From: Desulfovibrio sp.
GTDB taxonomy: Bacteria > Desulfobacterota > Desulfovibrionia > Desulfovibrionales > Desulfovibrionaceae
Direction of reading: 5' to 3'
Assembly (NCBI GenBank): GCA_031279825.1
Contig: JAITHT010000015.1
Span: 1 to 62,826, forward strand
DNA: 62,826 bases
Shown: positions 17,537-28,092 of the stretch, piece after piece
Layout: every line of letters begins with the position of its first letter
How positions within the stretch are numbered: the first letter of the stretch is position 1
Translations under genes and position numbers: made by a program
Notes under the pieces: model-generated
Database searches by the model: none
The model's input: the letters and a program-made list of their open reading frames with translations, nothing else
Told to the model about the DNA's origin: nothing

Positions 17537-19036
17537 ATGCCCAGCACCGCCATTGTCGAGTATCCTGCGGGATTTTCCAAAGGAGAATCCGTCCCGGTAT
17601 ATATTCTCGGTCTGGGTCTGCCTTTACCCGTCGAAAATCGTTCCTTTTCCTTCAAACACATGATGAACCATCCCGTATTAGCTTCAGCGGACGTGATTAT
17701 CGGCGGCAAGACGCAATTAGCCGGATTTGTCGATCATCCTGCGGAAAAGCTGTTTATCGGAGCGGACAGCCTTTCTCTTTACGAACGGATCGAGGCTAAT
17801 CGACGCAAGGGCCAAAGGCAGGTGGTGCTATGCGGCGGCGATCCTCTTTTTTTCGGTCTCGGTGCACGTCTGGCGGAACGTTTCGCCCCGGGGACGCTAC
17901 GTATCCTGCCGGGTATCGGCTCTCTCCAGGCCGCCGCGGCCTTTTTGAGTATGGCATGGGAAAATGTGGAAGCCGTCAGCCTGCATGGAAGAAATTCCCG
18001 GTTGCCTTTAGCGCATGCCCTCATTCGAGCCGCATCCGGTGGATGCTCGATCTTTCTGCTTACGGATTCCGCCAGTTCTCCGGCATCCGTAGCCGCATTT
18101 ATGCAGGAACGGGGGCACAGTGGCTATATGATGCATGTGATGGGCAATCTGCATTTTACTCCGGATACTGGGTGTGCGGGAACTGTCTACCCTTCTTCCG
18201 TGCCGGCAGCCCTCCATACCTGCGTCCAGGCGGAATACTACGCCCGACTCACGGTGGAGCAGGCGATATCGCTACCGGCTATAAAGAAAGAAAGTGGACC
18301 TCTGCAACTCGTCATATGGCTTGAGCCGATGCCCCCCGCAGTCCGTGACGGCGGGACGATATCCTGGCCTTTCGGGCTGCAGGATGCTTCACTGGCTGCA
18401 GAAAACGCGCTTTTCACCAAGACGCCGGTGCGGGCTGTCGGACTAGGTGCCCTCGGGATTGAAGCGGGAGATACCGTTTGGGACTTAGGCGCGGGCAGCG
18501 GAGCCATGAGCGTTGAAGCCGCCCGCCTTGCTCATCGCGGCCGTGTCGTCGCCGTAGAAGCGCGGGCTGACCGCATTCCGCTGCTGGAAAAAAACCGGCG
18601 GAGGTTCGGCGCGGCCAATATGGAGATATTGCACGGTAGCCTGCCGGAAGCGCTTGATGATTGCCTTGCCGTATCATCCCCCCCACAGCGTATATTCTGG
18701 GGTGGAGGGCTGAGCGGAAATGGCGGAGAGGCATCCCGTAGCGCCGTTGAAAAAATTTTCCACAAAGCCTGGGATGCCCTTCTGCCCGGAGGCCGCATGG
18801 TGATCCACTGCGTTCTTTTGTCTTCCCTGGAATTCGTCCGGGCGCAGTTCTCCCGGACGGGCGTGGCGGCTGAGGTTTCCTGTATTCAGGCCAGCCTCTC
18901 TGTTCCTCTGGCAGGGGATTATCGTCTCCATGCGCTGAATCCTGTTTTTCTCGTCAGCGCAAGTAAGCCGGAGCATTCTTCTCCATCCGCAAAGGGCCGG
19001 GCATCCTCCGGACGCGAGCACGGAGGAACCCCATAA
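17537..19036 (+). CDS. cobL: Precorrin-6Y methylase/decarboxylase (fused CbiE-CbiT)
   Basis: About 499 residues in two domains. The N-terminal half is a CbiE-type tetrapyrrole methylase (VLCGGDPLFFGLGARLAE near residue 96, LRILPGIGSLQAAAAF). The C-terminal half is a CbiT/Rossmann methyltransferase (DTVWDLGAGSGAMSVEAARL near residue 313). The fused enzyme methylates C5 and C15 and decarboxylates the C12 acetate in corrin ring synthesis. ATG 17537 has AAGGAG 5 nt upstream. A cobalamin need fits the RACo-like protein earlier in the window. It stands alone, convergent with the response-regulator gene. Confidence 0.9.
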   Translation: MPSTAIVEYPAGFSKGESVPVYILGLGLPLPVENRSFSFKHMMNHPVLASADVIIGGKTQLAGFVDHPAEKLFIGADSLSLYERIEANRRKGQRQVVLCGGDPLFFGLGARLAERFAPGTLRILPGIGSLQAAAAFLSMAWENVEAVSLHGRNSRLPLAHALIRAASGGCSIFLLTDSASSPASVAAFMQERGHSGYMMHVMGNLHFTPDTGCAGTVYPSSVPAALHTCVQAEYYARLTVEQAISLPAIKKESGPLQLVIWLEPMPPAVRDGGTISWPFGLQDASLAAENALFTKTPVRAVGLGALGIEAGDTVWDLGAGSGAMSVEAARLAHRGRVVAVEARADRIPLLEKNRRRFGAANMEILHGSLPEALDDCLAVSSPPQRIFWGGGLSGNGGEASRSAVEKIFHKAWDALLPGGRMVIHCVLLSSLEFVRAQFSRTGVAAEVSCIQASLSVPLAGDYRLHALNPVFLVSASKPEHSSPSAKGRASSGREHGGTP

Positions 19037-19118
19037 TGCTTCCCTCCTGATGTTGGAATAGCATACACCATACTCAATGGGACTAAACAGATATAATGTT
19101 CCTATAGGTTGTTCAGCG

Positions 19119-20501
19119 TTAATGCCCGGTAATTCCGTATTTGCGCAGTTTATATTGCAGAAGGCTTTTGGAAATGCCCAGCGCTTCCGCCGCCTTTACT
19201 TGCACGAAATCCGCCCGCACGAGGGCACGACGAATAAGAGCGGCTTCAAGCTTGTCCAAGGTGTCGGCAAGGTTGAGTTCCACAGGGAGGAGGTCAAGTG
19301 CGTTGCGGAGTTGGGAGTCATCGTTCTTGAGTTCCGGAGGCAGATCTCCGGCAGTGATGCTATCGCCCGATGCCATGATCATGCAGCGCTCAAGCACATT
19401 CTCAAGCTGCCGGATATTGCCGGGCCATTCGTATCCGGAGAGGTAGTCAAGGGCCTCCGGGCTGATGTTTTTACGGGGCAAGTGGTTGTCCTCAGCGATT
19501 TTTTTCATAAAATGAGCCAGGAGCAGAGGAATGTCTTCGCGCCGTTCGCGTAGAGGGGGCAAAATTATCTGCACGACATTGAGGCGATAATAGAGATCTT
19601 CCCGAAAAGCGCCCTTCTCCACTTCTTGCTGCAAGTCTTTATTTGTAGCGGTCACAACTCGGATATCCACCTCTATCTCTTCAGTTCCTCCGACGCGTTC
19701 AAATCTGCGTTCCTGAAGAATACGCAGAAGCTTGACTTGCATGTCGGAAGAGAGTTCGCCTATTTCATCCAGAAACAACGTACCTCCGTTGGCCAATTCG
19801 AAGCGGCCGCGGCGCATGGCCACAGCGCCGGTAAAAGAGCCTTTTTCATGGCCGAAAAGTTCGCTTTCCAGTACACCGGGACTTAATGCCATGCAATTAA
19901 CGCTGATAAAGGGACCGTTTTTGCGCGGCGAAGCAAAATGAATTGCCCGGGCTATCAGTTCTTTGCCTGCGCCCGATTCGCCGGTAATGAGCACGTTGCT
20001 TTTTGTAGGGGCGGTTTTATCCACCAGGGCAAGCACAGCGCGAATACTTTTGCTTTTGCCGATAATCTGGTGCAAACCGTAGCGTTCTTCAAGATTTTCA
20101 TGCAACAGGCGATATCGGCGGTGCACCTTGGCCAGTTCCACAGCGTTCTGTACGGACAACAGCAACTCATCATTGGCAAAGGGCTTGGCAATATAGTCAA
20201 AGGCTCCCATTTTCATGATGTCCACAGCGCTTTCAATGGAACCGAAAGCGGTCATCACCAGTACCGGGATATGCGGATAATCCCGCTTGACATGCTCAAG
20301 TACATCCTTTCCCGAAAATTTAGGCATTTTCATATCTGTGATGATGACGTCCACTTCCGATTCATCAACAAAAGCCATGGCTGTTTCCGGATCATTCAGG
20401 GCAATGACGGAATAGCCGGCATCCAGGAGCAGGGCTTCAAGCACCAGCAGATAATTTTTTTCATCATCAATGACGAGCAAATGCGTTTGTTCTTGCGGCA
20501 T
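19119..20501 (-). CDS. NtrC-family sigma54-dependent response regulator
   Basis: 460 residues from ATG 20501. An N-terminal receiver (LLVIDDEKN, phospho-acceptor Asp in VIITDMKMP) is followed by an AAA+ activator domain with Walker A GESGAGKELIARA, the sigma54-contacting GSFTGA loop and Walker B GGTLFLDEIGEL. A Fis-type HTH at the C-terminus (KAAEALGISKSLLQYKLRKYG) follows. Phosphorylation would allow it to activate sigma54 promoters. Upstream in-frame codons exist as far as 20609 but lack receiver homology. It lies after the kinase gene at 20870 and is probably its partner. Target genes are unknown. Confidence 0.9.
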   Translation of the reverse strand: MPQEQTHLLVIDDEKNYLLVLEALLLDAGYSVIALNDPETAMAFVDESEVDVIITDMKMPKFSGKDVLEHVKRDYPHIPVLVMTAFGSIESAVDIMKMGAFDYIAKPFANDELLLSVQNAVELAKVHRRYRLLHENLEERYGLHQIIGKSKSIRAVLALVDKTAPTKSNVLITGESGAGKELIARAIHFASPRKNGPFISVNCMALSPGVLESELFGHEKGSFTGAVAMRRGRFELANGGTLFLDEIGELSSDMQVKLLRILQERRFERVGGTEEIEVDIRVVTATNKDLQQEVEKGAFREDLYYRLNVVQIILPPLRERREDIPLLLAHFMKKIAEDNHLPRKNISPEALDYLSGYEWPGNIRQLENVLERCMIMASGDSITAGDLPPELKNDDSQLRNALDLLPVELNLADTLDKLEAALIRRALVRADFVQVKAAEALGISKSLLQYKLRKYGITGH

Positions 20502-20756
20502 AGACAGGAGCCTCACGGGCATAAGGGGCAAGGATGAAAAATGTAAGAAAACCGCGCACGCCGACTGTACAGAGATTTCCGTATGCTGCCAAGTGATGTG
20601 TTCCGTCACATTCGGATGCCATAATCATGCCGTGTTGGCATACTGTTGCGAGTGCTGCGGCCTGCTGCATTCAGCCTGCGACAGGCAGCGCAAGAGGGCG
20701 AATCATCGCCGATGGGCCGGGAGTCCGCCGACTTTCTTGATTCCCTTTTCGCCGGC

Positions 20757-20873
20757 ATCGACGAGGACGCGGCCGCCAACGAGCGGCGTGAGCAAGCCGA
20801 AAACCGCGTTTTTTCGACGAAGCGATCCTCATAAATAGGCCATTGGCTCATTTATGAAATCACTTATAGTCAG
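20757..20873 (-). repeat. Repeat family C, copy 1
   Basis: Its reverse complement matches 32897-33046 over about 95 bp with roughly 85 percent identity by eye (TAAATAGGCCATTGGC palindrome, GAGGATCGCTTCG, GGCTTGCTCACGCCGC). It fills most of the gap between the kinase and the response regulator and overlaps the kinase stop region by a few bases. Confidence 0.7.
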
Positions 20874-22588
20874 TCCGTGGATTGAGGTACGGTTATGCCT
20901 ACCTGGGCTCCGCCTTCCGGAGCATTCGTCAGGGTGAGCGTTCCGCCGTGGCTGTTAATGATGGAATTCACGATGGGCAGTCCGAGGCCGGTGCCTCCCT
21001 CCTTGGTCGTGAAAAACGGATCAAGCAGCTGGTGTTTGTTTTCTTCAAGAAAACCGGGGCCAGTATCATGGAAGAGAAGATGAATCACAGGAACAGGCAC
21101 ATGAATACATTCGGCGTGGATGGTCAGGATGCCGGAGTTGTTCATGGCCTGTATAGCGTTACTCATAATATTGTAAAAGGCCCTGTACAGCAAATCCTTG
21201 TCCCCATCCATCCATAAAGGGGAGTCAATCTCGCCGGAACGCACTATATCAATGTCCCGTTGTGCGAAATCCGGCGAGAGAAAGGCCAGCACCTGACCTA
21301 TAATCGCACCCGCATCCACGCGTTCCGCCTTGAGTTGCTTGGGACGGGCATAATCAAGAAAATCACTGACAGTACGCGACAAACGTTTTGCCTCGTCATA
21401 AATGGCCTGAAGAATCCGGCTTATTGTAGGCTCAGCCTTAACCGTCCGTTTAATCAGCAATTCCGCGCTGGAAGAAATAATACCGAGAGGATTGCGGATT
21501 TCATGGGCAATACTGGCCACAACCCGCCCCATGCCGGCCAGTTTTTCGTGCTGATGCAGTTCAAGGAGCAAACGCTGCTCTTCGGCCATACGAATAGCCA
21601 GGGCGCGTTCCGCCCGGCGCACCAAGAGCAGAAGTAAGCCCATAAGTATGCCCAATCCCAGCAGCGTAACTCCCAGAATGAGTTGCTGAAAACGAATAGC
21701 GCTTTCAATATCGCTGGTAACATCCTGAGAAAATTCCAATACCCCCATAACAGGCTCCCCATTGGAAAGCGAAAAGCCGAGAAGATCTTCCATGCGTAGC
21801 GGGGTCGTGGTGCGTAAGCGAAACGTGTTCGGCTCAAGAGAAAAGCGGAAAAAAGCCCACCTGTAGGGGATAGCCGCATCCAGATCGAAAATCGGCTGCT
21901 CCGAGGTGACGGCCGCATCAATGGAAGGTGGTGCGTCATCGGCTTTTCCCAAATCCGCATCGTTAGTGGAATAGGTAATCGTGTGGTCCTTGGCGTAGAT
22001 GCGCAGGTTTTCCACGTGTAGCCCCTGAATAATGGACTTGATAATCAAATCAAGCTGCCTGTACTGCTCAGGGTTACGCAGGGCGATGCGTCCGAAGATG
22101 CTGATGGTAGGAAGGGTAAAGCGCCTGTATATCTGATTGTTCAGATAATCCGCCAATAGCGTGGCGAATGTATGGTTTTTGGCAATCAGGGTCTTGCTGG
22201 CCGTATTGCCGAGGTAAATGGACACCGCAATAGAAAGCAGGAGAGTCAGGGTCAGGGCCACCCAGGCCAGAGAACGCACGACTCCGAAACTGCGCACGGA
22301 ATCCGCCTTCTCGTTACCTGGAGGCGATGCCTTGTTGTTTTTATCCGCGCGAACGGGCACTTGGGCAGCGCCGGTGACGGAGGGCGGCGCTGTCTTGCGG
22401 CCATGCCCACCGGAGTCGGTCTGCACGCTTTCTTCTTGCGGACATGACGCGGCTCCAGCGGCCGGCTTACAACTTTTGGAACCGGGAAGAGGCGGAGCTT
22501 CTCGTGAAAGCAAAAGAGCTCTCTTCCCGACAGTGGGATCATCTCCCCCAGATGCGCTGCTCAGGAGTTCTGCTCCTTCTCCGCGCAA
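20870..22588 (-). CDS. Sensor histidine kinase, NtrB-like partner of the adjacent regulator
   Basis: Up to 572 residues. A membrane segment ([17 protein letters not shown]) near residue 110 and a second near residue 305 ([20 protein letters not shown]) bound a periplasmic sensor region. HisKA follows ([20 protein letters not shown]), then an intact HATPase (N-box [26 protein letters not shown]). The first 97 residues are low-complexity. The longest start is a TTG (22588) overlapping tkt by 28 bp without a convincing binding site, while a GTG at 22297 has AGGCGG at the right distance and leads straight into the first membrane segment. I consider GTG 22297 at least as likely. Confidence 0.85.
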   Translation of the reverse strand: MRGEGAELLSSASGGDDPTVGKRALLLSREAPPLPGSKSCKPAAGAASCPQEESVQTDSGGHGRKTAPPSVTGAAQVPVRADKNNKASPPGNEKADSVRSFGVVRSLAWVALTLTLLLSIAVSIYLGNTASKTLIAKNHTFATLLADYLNNQIYRRFTLPTISIFGRIALRNPEQYRQLDLIIKSIIQGLHVENLRIYAKDHTITYSTNDADLGKADDAPPSIDAAVTSEQPIFDLDAAIPYRWAFFRFSLEPNTFRLRTTTPLRMEDLLGFSLSNGEPVMGVLEFSQDVTSDIESAIRFQQLILGVTLLGLGILMGLLLLLVRRAERALAIRMAEEQRLLLELHQHEKLAGMGRVVASIAHEIRNPLGIISSSAELLIKRTVKAEPTISRILQAIYDEAKRLSRTVSDFLDYARPKQLKAERVDAGAIIGQVLAFLSPDFAQRDIDIVRSGEIDSPLWMDGDKDLLYRAFYNIMSNAIQAMNNSGILTIHAECIHVPVPVIHLLFHDTGPGFLEENKHQLLDPFFTTKEGGTGLGLPIVNSIINSHGGTLTLTNAPEGGAQVGITVPQSTD

Positions 22589-24585
22589 TCGCGGCGTACA
22601 TTTTTTAGCACGTCAAGCACTTTTTCCACGGTAAAACCAAAGTATTCGTATACGGCTTTGCCGGGACCGGATTCGCCGAAGCCGCGCATGCCCACTACTC
22701 CGCCGTCCAGCCCCACGTATTTGCGCCACCAATCGCAGGATGAGGCTTCAATGGCAATGCGGGCGCGAACCTCGTGAGGCAGAACATGTTCCTTCCAATC
22801 CCGATCTTGGGCGTCAAAAACTTCGGCTGAGGGCATGGATACAACGCGGATGCGGCAATCTTTTTTTTCGCCCGCTTCGGCCACAGCCAGCGCCAAAGCC
22901 ACCTCAGATCCCGTGGCGATCAGGATTAATTCAGGCGCACCTTTACTGTCTTTGAGCACATAGGCGCCGCGGCTTATGTTGGCAATGGACTTGGCGTCGC
23001 GAGAGAGCACCGGCAAATTCTGGCGGGACAGCACCAGACATGAAGGCCCGTCTCTCCGAGCCAGAGCCGCCTTCCACGCCGCGGCGGTCTCCACTGAGTC
23101 GCAAGGCCGCCAGACATGAAGGCCAGGAGTAAGACGCAGCATGCCAAGCTGCTCTATCGGCTGATGCGTGGGGCCATCTTCGCCGATCACGATGGAGTCG
23201 TGCGTGAGCACCCAAATGACGCGCTGTTTCATCATGGCGGAAAGACGGATGGCATTTTTGGCATAATCGACAAAGCTCAAAAAGGTTCCCGCGTAGGGGA
23301 TGAATCCCCCATGCAGAGCAAGACCGTTCATGATGCTGCCCATGCCGAATTCGCGCACCCCATAGGAGATGTAGCGTCCTGAAAAATTATCACGTCTGAC
23401 AGGCTTCGAGCCGTTCCAGGCAGTACCGACAGAACCGGAAAGATCCGCTGAGCCGCCGAGAAGTTCCGGCAGCTTCGGGGCAATGATGTCCAGCGCCTCT
23501 TTGGAAGATATGCGACTGGCCTGGCTGCCCCCGGCCTTTTGGAGGGCGGCCATATGCGCGCAAAGATCGTTTTCCCAGGCTTTGGGCAACTCTCCGCTGA
23601 CGCGGCGCTTGAATTCATCGGCTAACTCGGGATAGGCGGCAGCATAGCGTTCAAATTGTTCCTGCCAGCGTTTTTCAGCGGCCTTGCCTTTCTTGCGGGC
23701 ATCCCAGGCGTTTTTTATCTCAGGGGAAAACTCAAAAGGAGGATGCTTCCAGTTCAAAAGTTTACGGGTAACGCTGATTTCGTCCTCGCCCAGAGGCGAG
23801 CCATGGCTGTTGGCCGAACCGGCCTTAGTGGGCGTGCCTGCGGCAATAACCGTACGGCAGCATATGAGGCTGGGCCGGCTGAGTTCCTTCCTCGCTTTAG
23901 CAATGGCTTTTTTGATTTGCAGCGCATCATGGCCGTCAACATGAGCCTGCACATGCCAGCCGTACGCTTTGAAACGCGACGGAGTATCGTCGGTAAACCA
24001 GCCTTTGACATCACCGTCTATGGAAATGCCGTTGTCATCCCACAGGGCGATAAGCTTGCCCAATCCAAGCGCTCCGGCAAAGGAAGCCGCCTCATGGGAT
24101 ATTCCCTCCATCATGCAGCCGTCGCCCATAAAAACATAGGTATAATGATCGACTATGCGGTGCCCTTCACGATTGAATTCTTCAGCCAGCAGACGCTCTG
24201 CAAGCGCCATGCCGACGGATGCGGCAAAACCTTGCCCCAGAGGGCCGGTAGTGGCCTCGACACCCGGCGTAATGCCGTATTCCGGGTGGCCAGGAGTCTT
24301 GGAATGCAACTGGCGGAACGACTTAATATCTTCAATGCTCAGGGTATATCCGGAAAGGTGCAGGAGAGAATAGAGCAGCATGGAACCATGCCCGTTGGAA
24401 AGCACAAAACGATCCCGGTCGTGCCATGACGGATTTTCCGGGTTATGCTTGAAAAAATCATTCCACAGCACTTCCGCCATGTCAGCCATACCCAAAGGCG
24501 CGCCCGGGTGGCCTGATTTGGCTTTTTCAACGGCATCCATGGAAAGAAAACGGATAGCGTTGGCAAGTTCTTTGTGTGTGGGCAT
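22561..24585 (-). CDS. tkt: Transketolase
   Basis: 674 residues, the normal length. This thiamine-diphosphate enzyme moves two-carbon units between sugar phosphates in the non-oxidative pentose phosphate pathway. Motifs: [18 protein letters not shown] near residue 24, the ThDP-binding [13 protein letters not shown] near residue 152, [16 protein letters not shown] with the catalytic Glu near residue 415, and [20 protein letters not shown] near residue 465. ATG 24585 has AAGGAG. It sits between rpe (upstream on the same strand) and the sensor kinase, so rpe and tkt are likely co-transcribed. Confidence 0.96.
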   Translation of the reverse strand: MPTHKELANAIRFLSMDAVEKAKSGHPGAPLGMADMAEVLWNDFFKHNPENPSWHDRDRFVLSNGHGSMLLYSLLHLSGYTLSIEDIKSFRQLHSKTPGHPEYGITPGVEATTGPLGQGFAASVGMALAERLLAEEFNREGHRIVDHYTYVFMGDGCMMEGISHEAASFAGALGLGKLIALWDDNGISIDGDVKGWFTDDTPSRFKAYGWHVQAHVDGHDALQIKKAIAKARKELSRPSLICCRTVIAAGTPTKAGSANSHGSPLGEDEISVTRKLLNWKHPPFEFSPEIKNAWDARKKGKAAEKRWQEQFERYAAAYPELADEFKRRVSGELPKAWENDLCAHMAALQKAGGSQASRISSKEALDIIAPKLPELLGGSADLSGSVGTAWNGSKPVRRDNFSGRYISYGVREFGMGSIMNGLALHGGFIPYAGTFLSFVDYAKNAIRLSAMMKQRVIWVLTHDSIVIGEDGPTHQPIEQLGMLRLTPGLHVWRPCDSVETAAAWKAALARRDGPSCLVLSRQNLPVLSRDAKSIANISRGAYVLKDSKGAPELILIATGSEVALALAVAEAGEKKDCRIRVVSMPSAEVFDAQDRDWKEHVLPHEVRARIAIEASSCDWWRKYVGLDGGVVGMRGFGESGPGKAVYEYFGFTVEKVLDVLKNVRRDCAEKEQNS

Positions 24586-24665
24586 GGGAACTCCTTGAAA
24601 CGCTTATGCAACAGGGTTATCGACGAATTTGCCGCATGTCCGCAACAATACGGATATGGGACAGT

Positions 24666-25334
24666 CTATTGACAGACGAGAGCGCGCCCCGCCGCCTCGT
24701 TGAAAACGCGAAGGCGTTCCGCATAGGGAGGAAAACGGAAAAAAGCCGAGCCGGAAACCAGCACATCCGCGCCGGCCTTAATCAACTGTGGAATATTGTC
24801 CGGTTCAACTCCGCCGTCAACCGCGATATGGGCATGCCCGCCTTCATTGCGCAGAAGATCGGCAACGCGACGTATTTTATCCAGGCTTTTGGGAATAAAC
24901 GATTGTCCTCCGAACCCGGGATTGACGCTCATTATCAAGATAAGATCAAGGGATTCAAGTATATTTTCCAAGACGGCCACGGGCGTAGCCGGATTTAAAG
25001 CCATACCCGCCCGCATGCCCAGACGACGGATTTCATATACGGCTCTGTCAAGATGGGTGGACGCCTCGGCGTGGATGACCAGCAGATCAGCTCCGGCATC
25101 GGCAAATTCTGCAAAATAACGTTCCGGATTATGCACCATGAGATGAACATCGAAAAAAAGATTGCTGATTTTGCGCAATTGTTTGATCACCGGAGGCCCG
25201 AAGGTGATATTCGGCACAAACATGCCGTCCATAACATCCCAATGGACCCAGGAAATTCCCGCCTGTTCGAGGGCCGACAATTCTTTTTCCAAATTCCCGA
25301 AATCCGCGGAAAGAAGAGAGGGTGAAAGAATCAT
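24666..25334 (-). CDS. rpe: Ribulose-phosphate 3-epimerase
   Basis: 222 residues. It interconverts ribulose 5-phosphate and xylulose 5-phosphate. The TIM-barrel signatures are all present: LSPSLLSADFGNLEKEL at the start, HWDVMDGMFVPNITFG with metal-binding His and Asp, FDVHLMVHNPERY, MSVNPGFGGQSFI, and AVDGGVEPDNI with the catalytic Asp. It lies 80 bp upstream of tkt and 57 bp downstream of the MerR gene on the same strand, which fits a small pentose-phosphate operon. Confidence 0.95.
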   Translation of the reverse strand: MILSPSLLSADFGNLEKELSALEQAGISWVHWDVMDGMFVPNITFGPPVIKQLRKISNLFFDVHLMVHNPERYFAEFADAGADLLVIHAEASTHLDRAVYEIRRLGMRAGMALNPATPVAVLENILESLDLILIMSVNPGFGGQSFIPKSLDKIRRVADLLRNEGGHAHIAVDGGVEPDNIPQLIKAGADVLVSGSAFFRFPPYAERLRVFNEAAGRALVCQ

Positions 25335-25391
25335 GTATGCTGTCCCATGCGGCGTCGCACACCGCCTATGGCAGAAAAATCATGCCGGAGT

Positions 25392-26129
25392 TCATTTTAT
25401 GGATTCTGTTTCGCCGTTACGCAATAGTTGGAGAATGGCTTCCAATTCCGTCGTCAATGCGTGGAGCAGGGACTGCGAGACGCCCCCCTGAAGATCGGAC
25501 GGAGAGACTGCCTGAACGGCGTCCGGGAGATAGGAGGGAACTGCTTCGTCCTTCACGTTTCCGTCCGGCGACCCCTCAAGGAGATCCCGGCGCGGCGCGG
25601 ACAGGGGCGTCTCCTTATGCCGATATCTCGGGCGCTCAAGAAACGAACTCTCGTGGATCGGATATGTTTTTTTGATACCGGGAAGATTATACTGCAAAAG
25701 AAGTTTTTTGACAGCATTTTCATCGGCATTCCAAGCGTCATCCGCATCAGCCGGAATACCCGAAGGACTATTCCCGTCTGTGTCGGCGAGGGCGACTTCA
25801 GGCGCTTGCGTTCTTGGCAAGTCAGCTTCGGCATGCTCTGCACCCGCCGTTGCAAAGCCCGTTTGCGAGCCTGCGGTAAAGGCGTACACCGCGCCCTTTT
25901 CTTTATCTTCATGCAGAATTTTGCGCGCGCCTTCAATGGTCAGGCCGCGCTCGTGAAGCAAAAAACGGATGCGTTCCAGCAAGGCGAGATTCTCTTCGGT
26001 GTACAGCCGCTGTCCTTTTTCCGTGCGCAAGGGAACAATCTGCGGGAACTCCGTTTCCCAGAAACGCAGCACATACGTTTTGAGGTTCAGCAAGGTCGCT
26101 GCTTCCCCTATTTTGTATGTTGTCGCCAT
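25392..26129 (-). CDS. MerR-family transcriptional regulator
   Basis: About 245 residues. The N-terminal winged HTH is typical (TYKIGEAATLLNLKTYVLRFWE, followed by YTEENLALLERIRFLLHERG). The rest is long and acidic or Pro-rich, with no effector-binding cysteine pattern. Such MerR proteins in this group often lie beside rpe-like or ihfA-like genes, and their ligands are unknown. Two adjacent ATGs (26132, 26129) occur. The second gives better spacing from AAGGAG. The region 26130-26484 upstream shows no gene and no repeat I recognise, and must hold its promoter and that of the divergent EF-hand gene. Confidence 0.8.
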   Translation of the reverse strand: MATTYKIGEAATLLNLKTYVLRFWETEFPQIVPLRTEKGQRLYTEENLALLERIRFLLHERGLTIEGARKILHEDKEKGAVYAFTAGSQTGFATAGAEHAEADLPRTQAPEVALADTDGNSPSGIPADADDAWNADENAVKKLLLQYNLPGIKKTYPIHESSFLERPRYRHKETPLSAPRRDLLEGSPDGNVKDEAVPSYLPDAVQAVSPSDLQGGVSQSLLHALTTELEAILQLLRNGETESIK

Positions 26130-26484
26130 CATCGCTCCTTGTTGTCAAGCATAGCATAAAGCGCATGTAAACAAAAGAGTGAAGTAGGGCGTGCACAGTT
26201 CCCGCAATTGCGCCCGCCCCATGATATGATAGACGAAACTTGCGGGCATGGACCTTCCCCCTCGAAAGTTTTCGACAGGACTCTCAATTGGAAACCATGT
26301 CCACGTTTTTTGTCAAAAGTACCCTGTAGCCAGATGAAGCAAAAAGAAAGTCTTTGACTGCCTTGACGAGTTGGAGTAAATACTGACATTTTACCGCAGG
26401 ATTCTTTCTTGGTATTGACGGCTGAGGCAACGCGTATGGGGCGTATGGATTTGCGTATGTTACTTAATATAAGGTGCATGAGTT

Positions 26485-26808
26485 ATGAAAATGTTTGTTT
26501 CCGTTCTTGCGGTCATAAGCATCTTGCTGGCCGGAACAACTTTGGCTGTCGGCAAATCGTCCTCTTCGGGGAACAGCACGGAAAACGCCGAGCACTATAA
26601 GGAGAAAAAGAAACATCGCCGGAAATTTGAAGATTGCGATAAAGATAAAAAAGGTCATTTGACATGGGAAGAAGCCAAGCTTTGCTATCCCCGCCTGACC
26701 AGGGACAAGTTTGACGCTATTGACGCCGACAAAGACGGCGGGATCACCAGGGAAGAAATCAAAGCGCATCGCGCCGCCCGTAAAAAGAACAAAAGCCGCA
26801 AGCAATAG
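26485..26808 (+). CDS. Small secreted EF-hand protein
   Basis: 107 residues. A signal peptide (VSVLAVISILLAGTTLAVG) is followed by a charged linker and two EF-hand loops, DKDKKGHLTWEE near residue 52 and DADKDGGITREE near residue 80, with Asp/Asn ligands at the usual positions and Glu at the twelfth. Both suggest calcium binding outside the cytoplasm. The C-terminus is very basic (RAARKKNKSRKQ). It stands alone, convergent with gluQ. The role is unknown, and a calcium buffer or sensor is an inference. Confidence 0.8.
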   Translation: MKMFVSVLAVISILLAGTTLAVGKSSSSGNSTENAEHYKEKKKHRRKFEDCDKDKKGHLTWEEAKLCYPRLTRDKFDAIDADKDGGITREEIKAHRAARKKNKSRKQ

Positions 26809-26865
26809 AGTCATTCTCCACGTTTTCTCGGTATTGCCGAAGCCGATCCGCACAAAGCGGCTCCT

Positions 26866-28005
26866 TCACGGCAGACGGATGCCCGTAATCATACCGGTTG
26901 CGTCCATGTTGACGGTGAGCTTGCATCCTCTGAGCTTGCGTGGAGAAAAACCGACGATCATTCTTTGCAGCAATGCCTGCCTGCTTTCTCCCGGACTCGC
27001 GGGAGAATCCAGGCAAGCGGCCAGATTGCCGAGATACGAAAGCACTTCCTGCGGGCGTAGCCCCGCATGGCGCAACGCGGCAAGTTCGAGGCTTTTATGA
27101 CGTTTGGCAAGGCGCTCCCCTCCAGCGTCATACAGCAGAGGAACATGGACATAGTCTGGCGGTGCCGCACCCATCAGGCGAAAGAGCAATAACTGACGCG
27201 GAGTGGAAGGCAGCAAATCTTCCCCCCGCAGCACTTCGCTGATGTGCATATCCGCATCATCAACCGTCACGGCAAGCTGATAGGCGAAAACTCCGTCAGA
27301 GCGGCGCAGGACAAAATCTCCCCCGCACTCATCCAGGGAAAGGGCTTGCTCGCCTAAGACGGCATCAGTGAAACGCAGGACAAGCGGAGTACCGCGCTTC
27401 TCTCCCAATAGCTCGGCAGCAAGCTCAGTGTTGAGCCGAAGGCTGGAACGGCGCCCTGCTCTTGCCAGAGCGCGCCGCTGACTGTCGGCGAGCGTCCGGC
27501 ATGTGCCCGGATAAGGATGTCCCTCATCGCCGAGGTGAGGCGCCGAGGCCAGGGTATGAAGTTCCTTGCGCGTACAGTAGCAAGGATACAGCAGACCACG
27601 CCCTTGCAGTTGCGAGATGACTTCCTCATAACGGCGCGAGCGCGAACTCTGCGTATACGGACCGAAGGCTCCGGTTTCCCCCTCACCCTTCATGGCTTCC
27701 ACGCCGCCGTCCGGCACCCTTTCGCCGACAGCCGCAGAAGGCCCCTCATCCCAGTCAAGACCGAGCCAGAGCAAATCTTCCATAACGGCCCGGACGAACT
27801 CGGGCCGCGAGCGAACAGGATCAAGGTCCTCCACGCGTAAAACCAAACGCCCCTTCTGCCGGCGTATACTCAGCCAGGCTGCGAGAAACGCGAAGGCGTT
27901 GCCGAGGTGCAGTCTGCCTGTAGGGCTGGGCGCAAGACGTCCGCGCGGCAGGAGGGAAACATACGCGTCAGTGTTCACGGTCACCCGATTGTGCTCTCTT
28001 TTCAC
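26866..28005 (-). CDS. gluQ: Glutamyl-Q tRNA(Asp) synthetase
   Basis: About 379 residues. GluQRS paralogues of glutamyl-tRNA synthetase lack the anticodon-binding domain and attach glutamate to queuosine 34 of tRNA(Asp). Seen here are the HIGH-like APSPTGRLHLGNAF, VLRVEDLDPVRS, a zinc-type YPCYCTRKEL with CRTL further on, RGEDLLPSTPRQLLLFRLM, and KMSKS-like ERLAKRHKSLEL. It is longer than most GluQRS because of insertions near residues 90-110 and in the middle. GTG 28005 with AGGGG is preferred here. Other weak starts lie between 28050 and 27978. Confidence 0.85.
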   Translation of the reverse strand: MKREHNRVTVNTDAYVSLLPRGRLAPSPTGRLHLGNAFAFLAAWLSIRRQKGRLVLRVEDLDPVRSRPEFVRAVMEDLLWLGLDWDEGPSAAVGERVPDGGVEAMKGEGETGAFGPYTQSSRSRRYEEVISQLQGRGLLYPCYCTRKELHTLASAPHLGDEGHPYPGTCRTLADSQRRALARAGRRSSLRLNTELAAELLGEKRGTPLVLRFTDAVLGEQALSLDECGGDFVLRRSDGVFAYQLAVTVDDADMHISEVLRGEDLLPSTPRQLLLFRLMGAAPPDYVHVPLLYDAGGERLAKRHKSLELAALRHAGLRPQEVLSYLGNLAACLDSPASPGESRQALLQRMIVGFSPRKLRGCKLTVNMDATGMITGIRLP

Positions 28006-28060
28006 ATAAAAGCCCCTGTCTCCAGGAAAAACAGGGAATACGCCGTGCAATGGAGCTATG

Positions 28061-28092
28061 CCGCACTCGCCGTTTCAAAGCTAATCCGCTCT
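28061..28092. repeat. Truncated family A end
   Basis: CGCACTCGCCGTTTCAAAGC followed by TAATCCGCTCT matches the left end of the full family A elements (complement of AGAGCAGATTAACTTTGAAA and the following bases). It overlaps the stop codon region of the O-methyltransferase gene. Confidence 0.6.

Noticed and set aside
19077-19553. Plus-strand frame over the sigma54 regulator gene
   Set aside because: It is the antisense of a clearly conserved response regulator. Many similar long frames opposite real genes are present in this GC-rich part.
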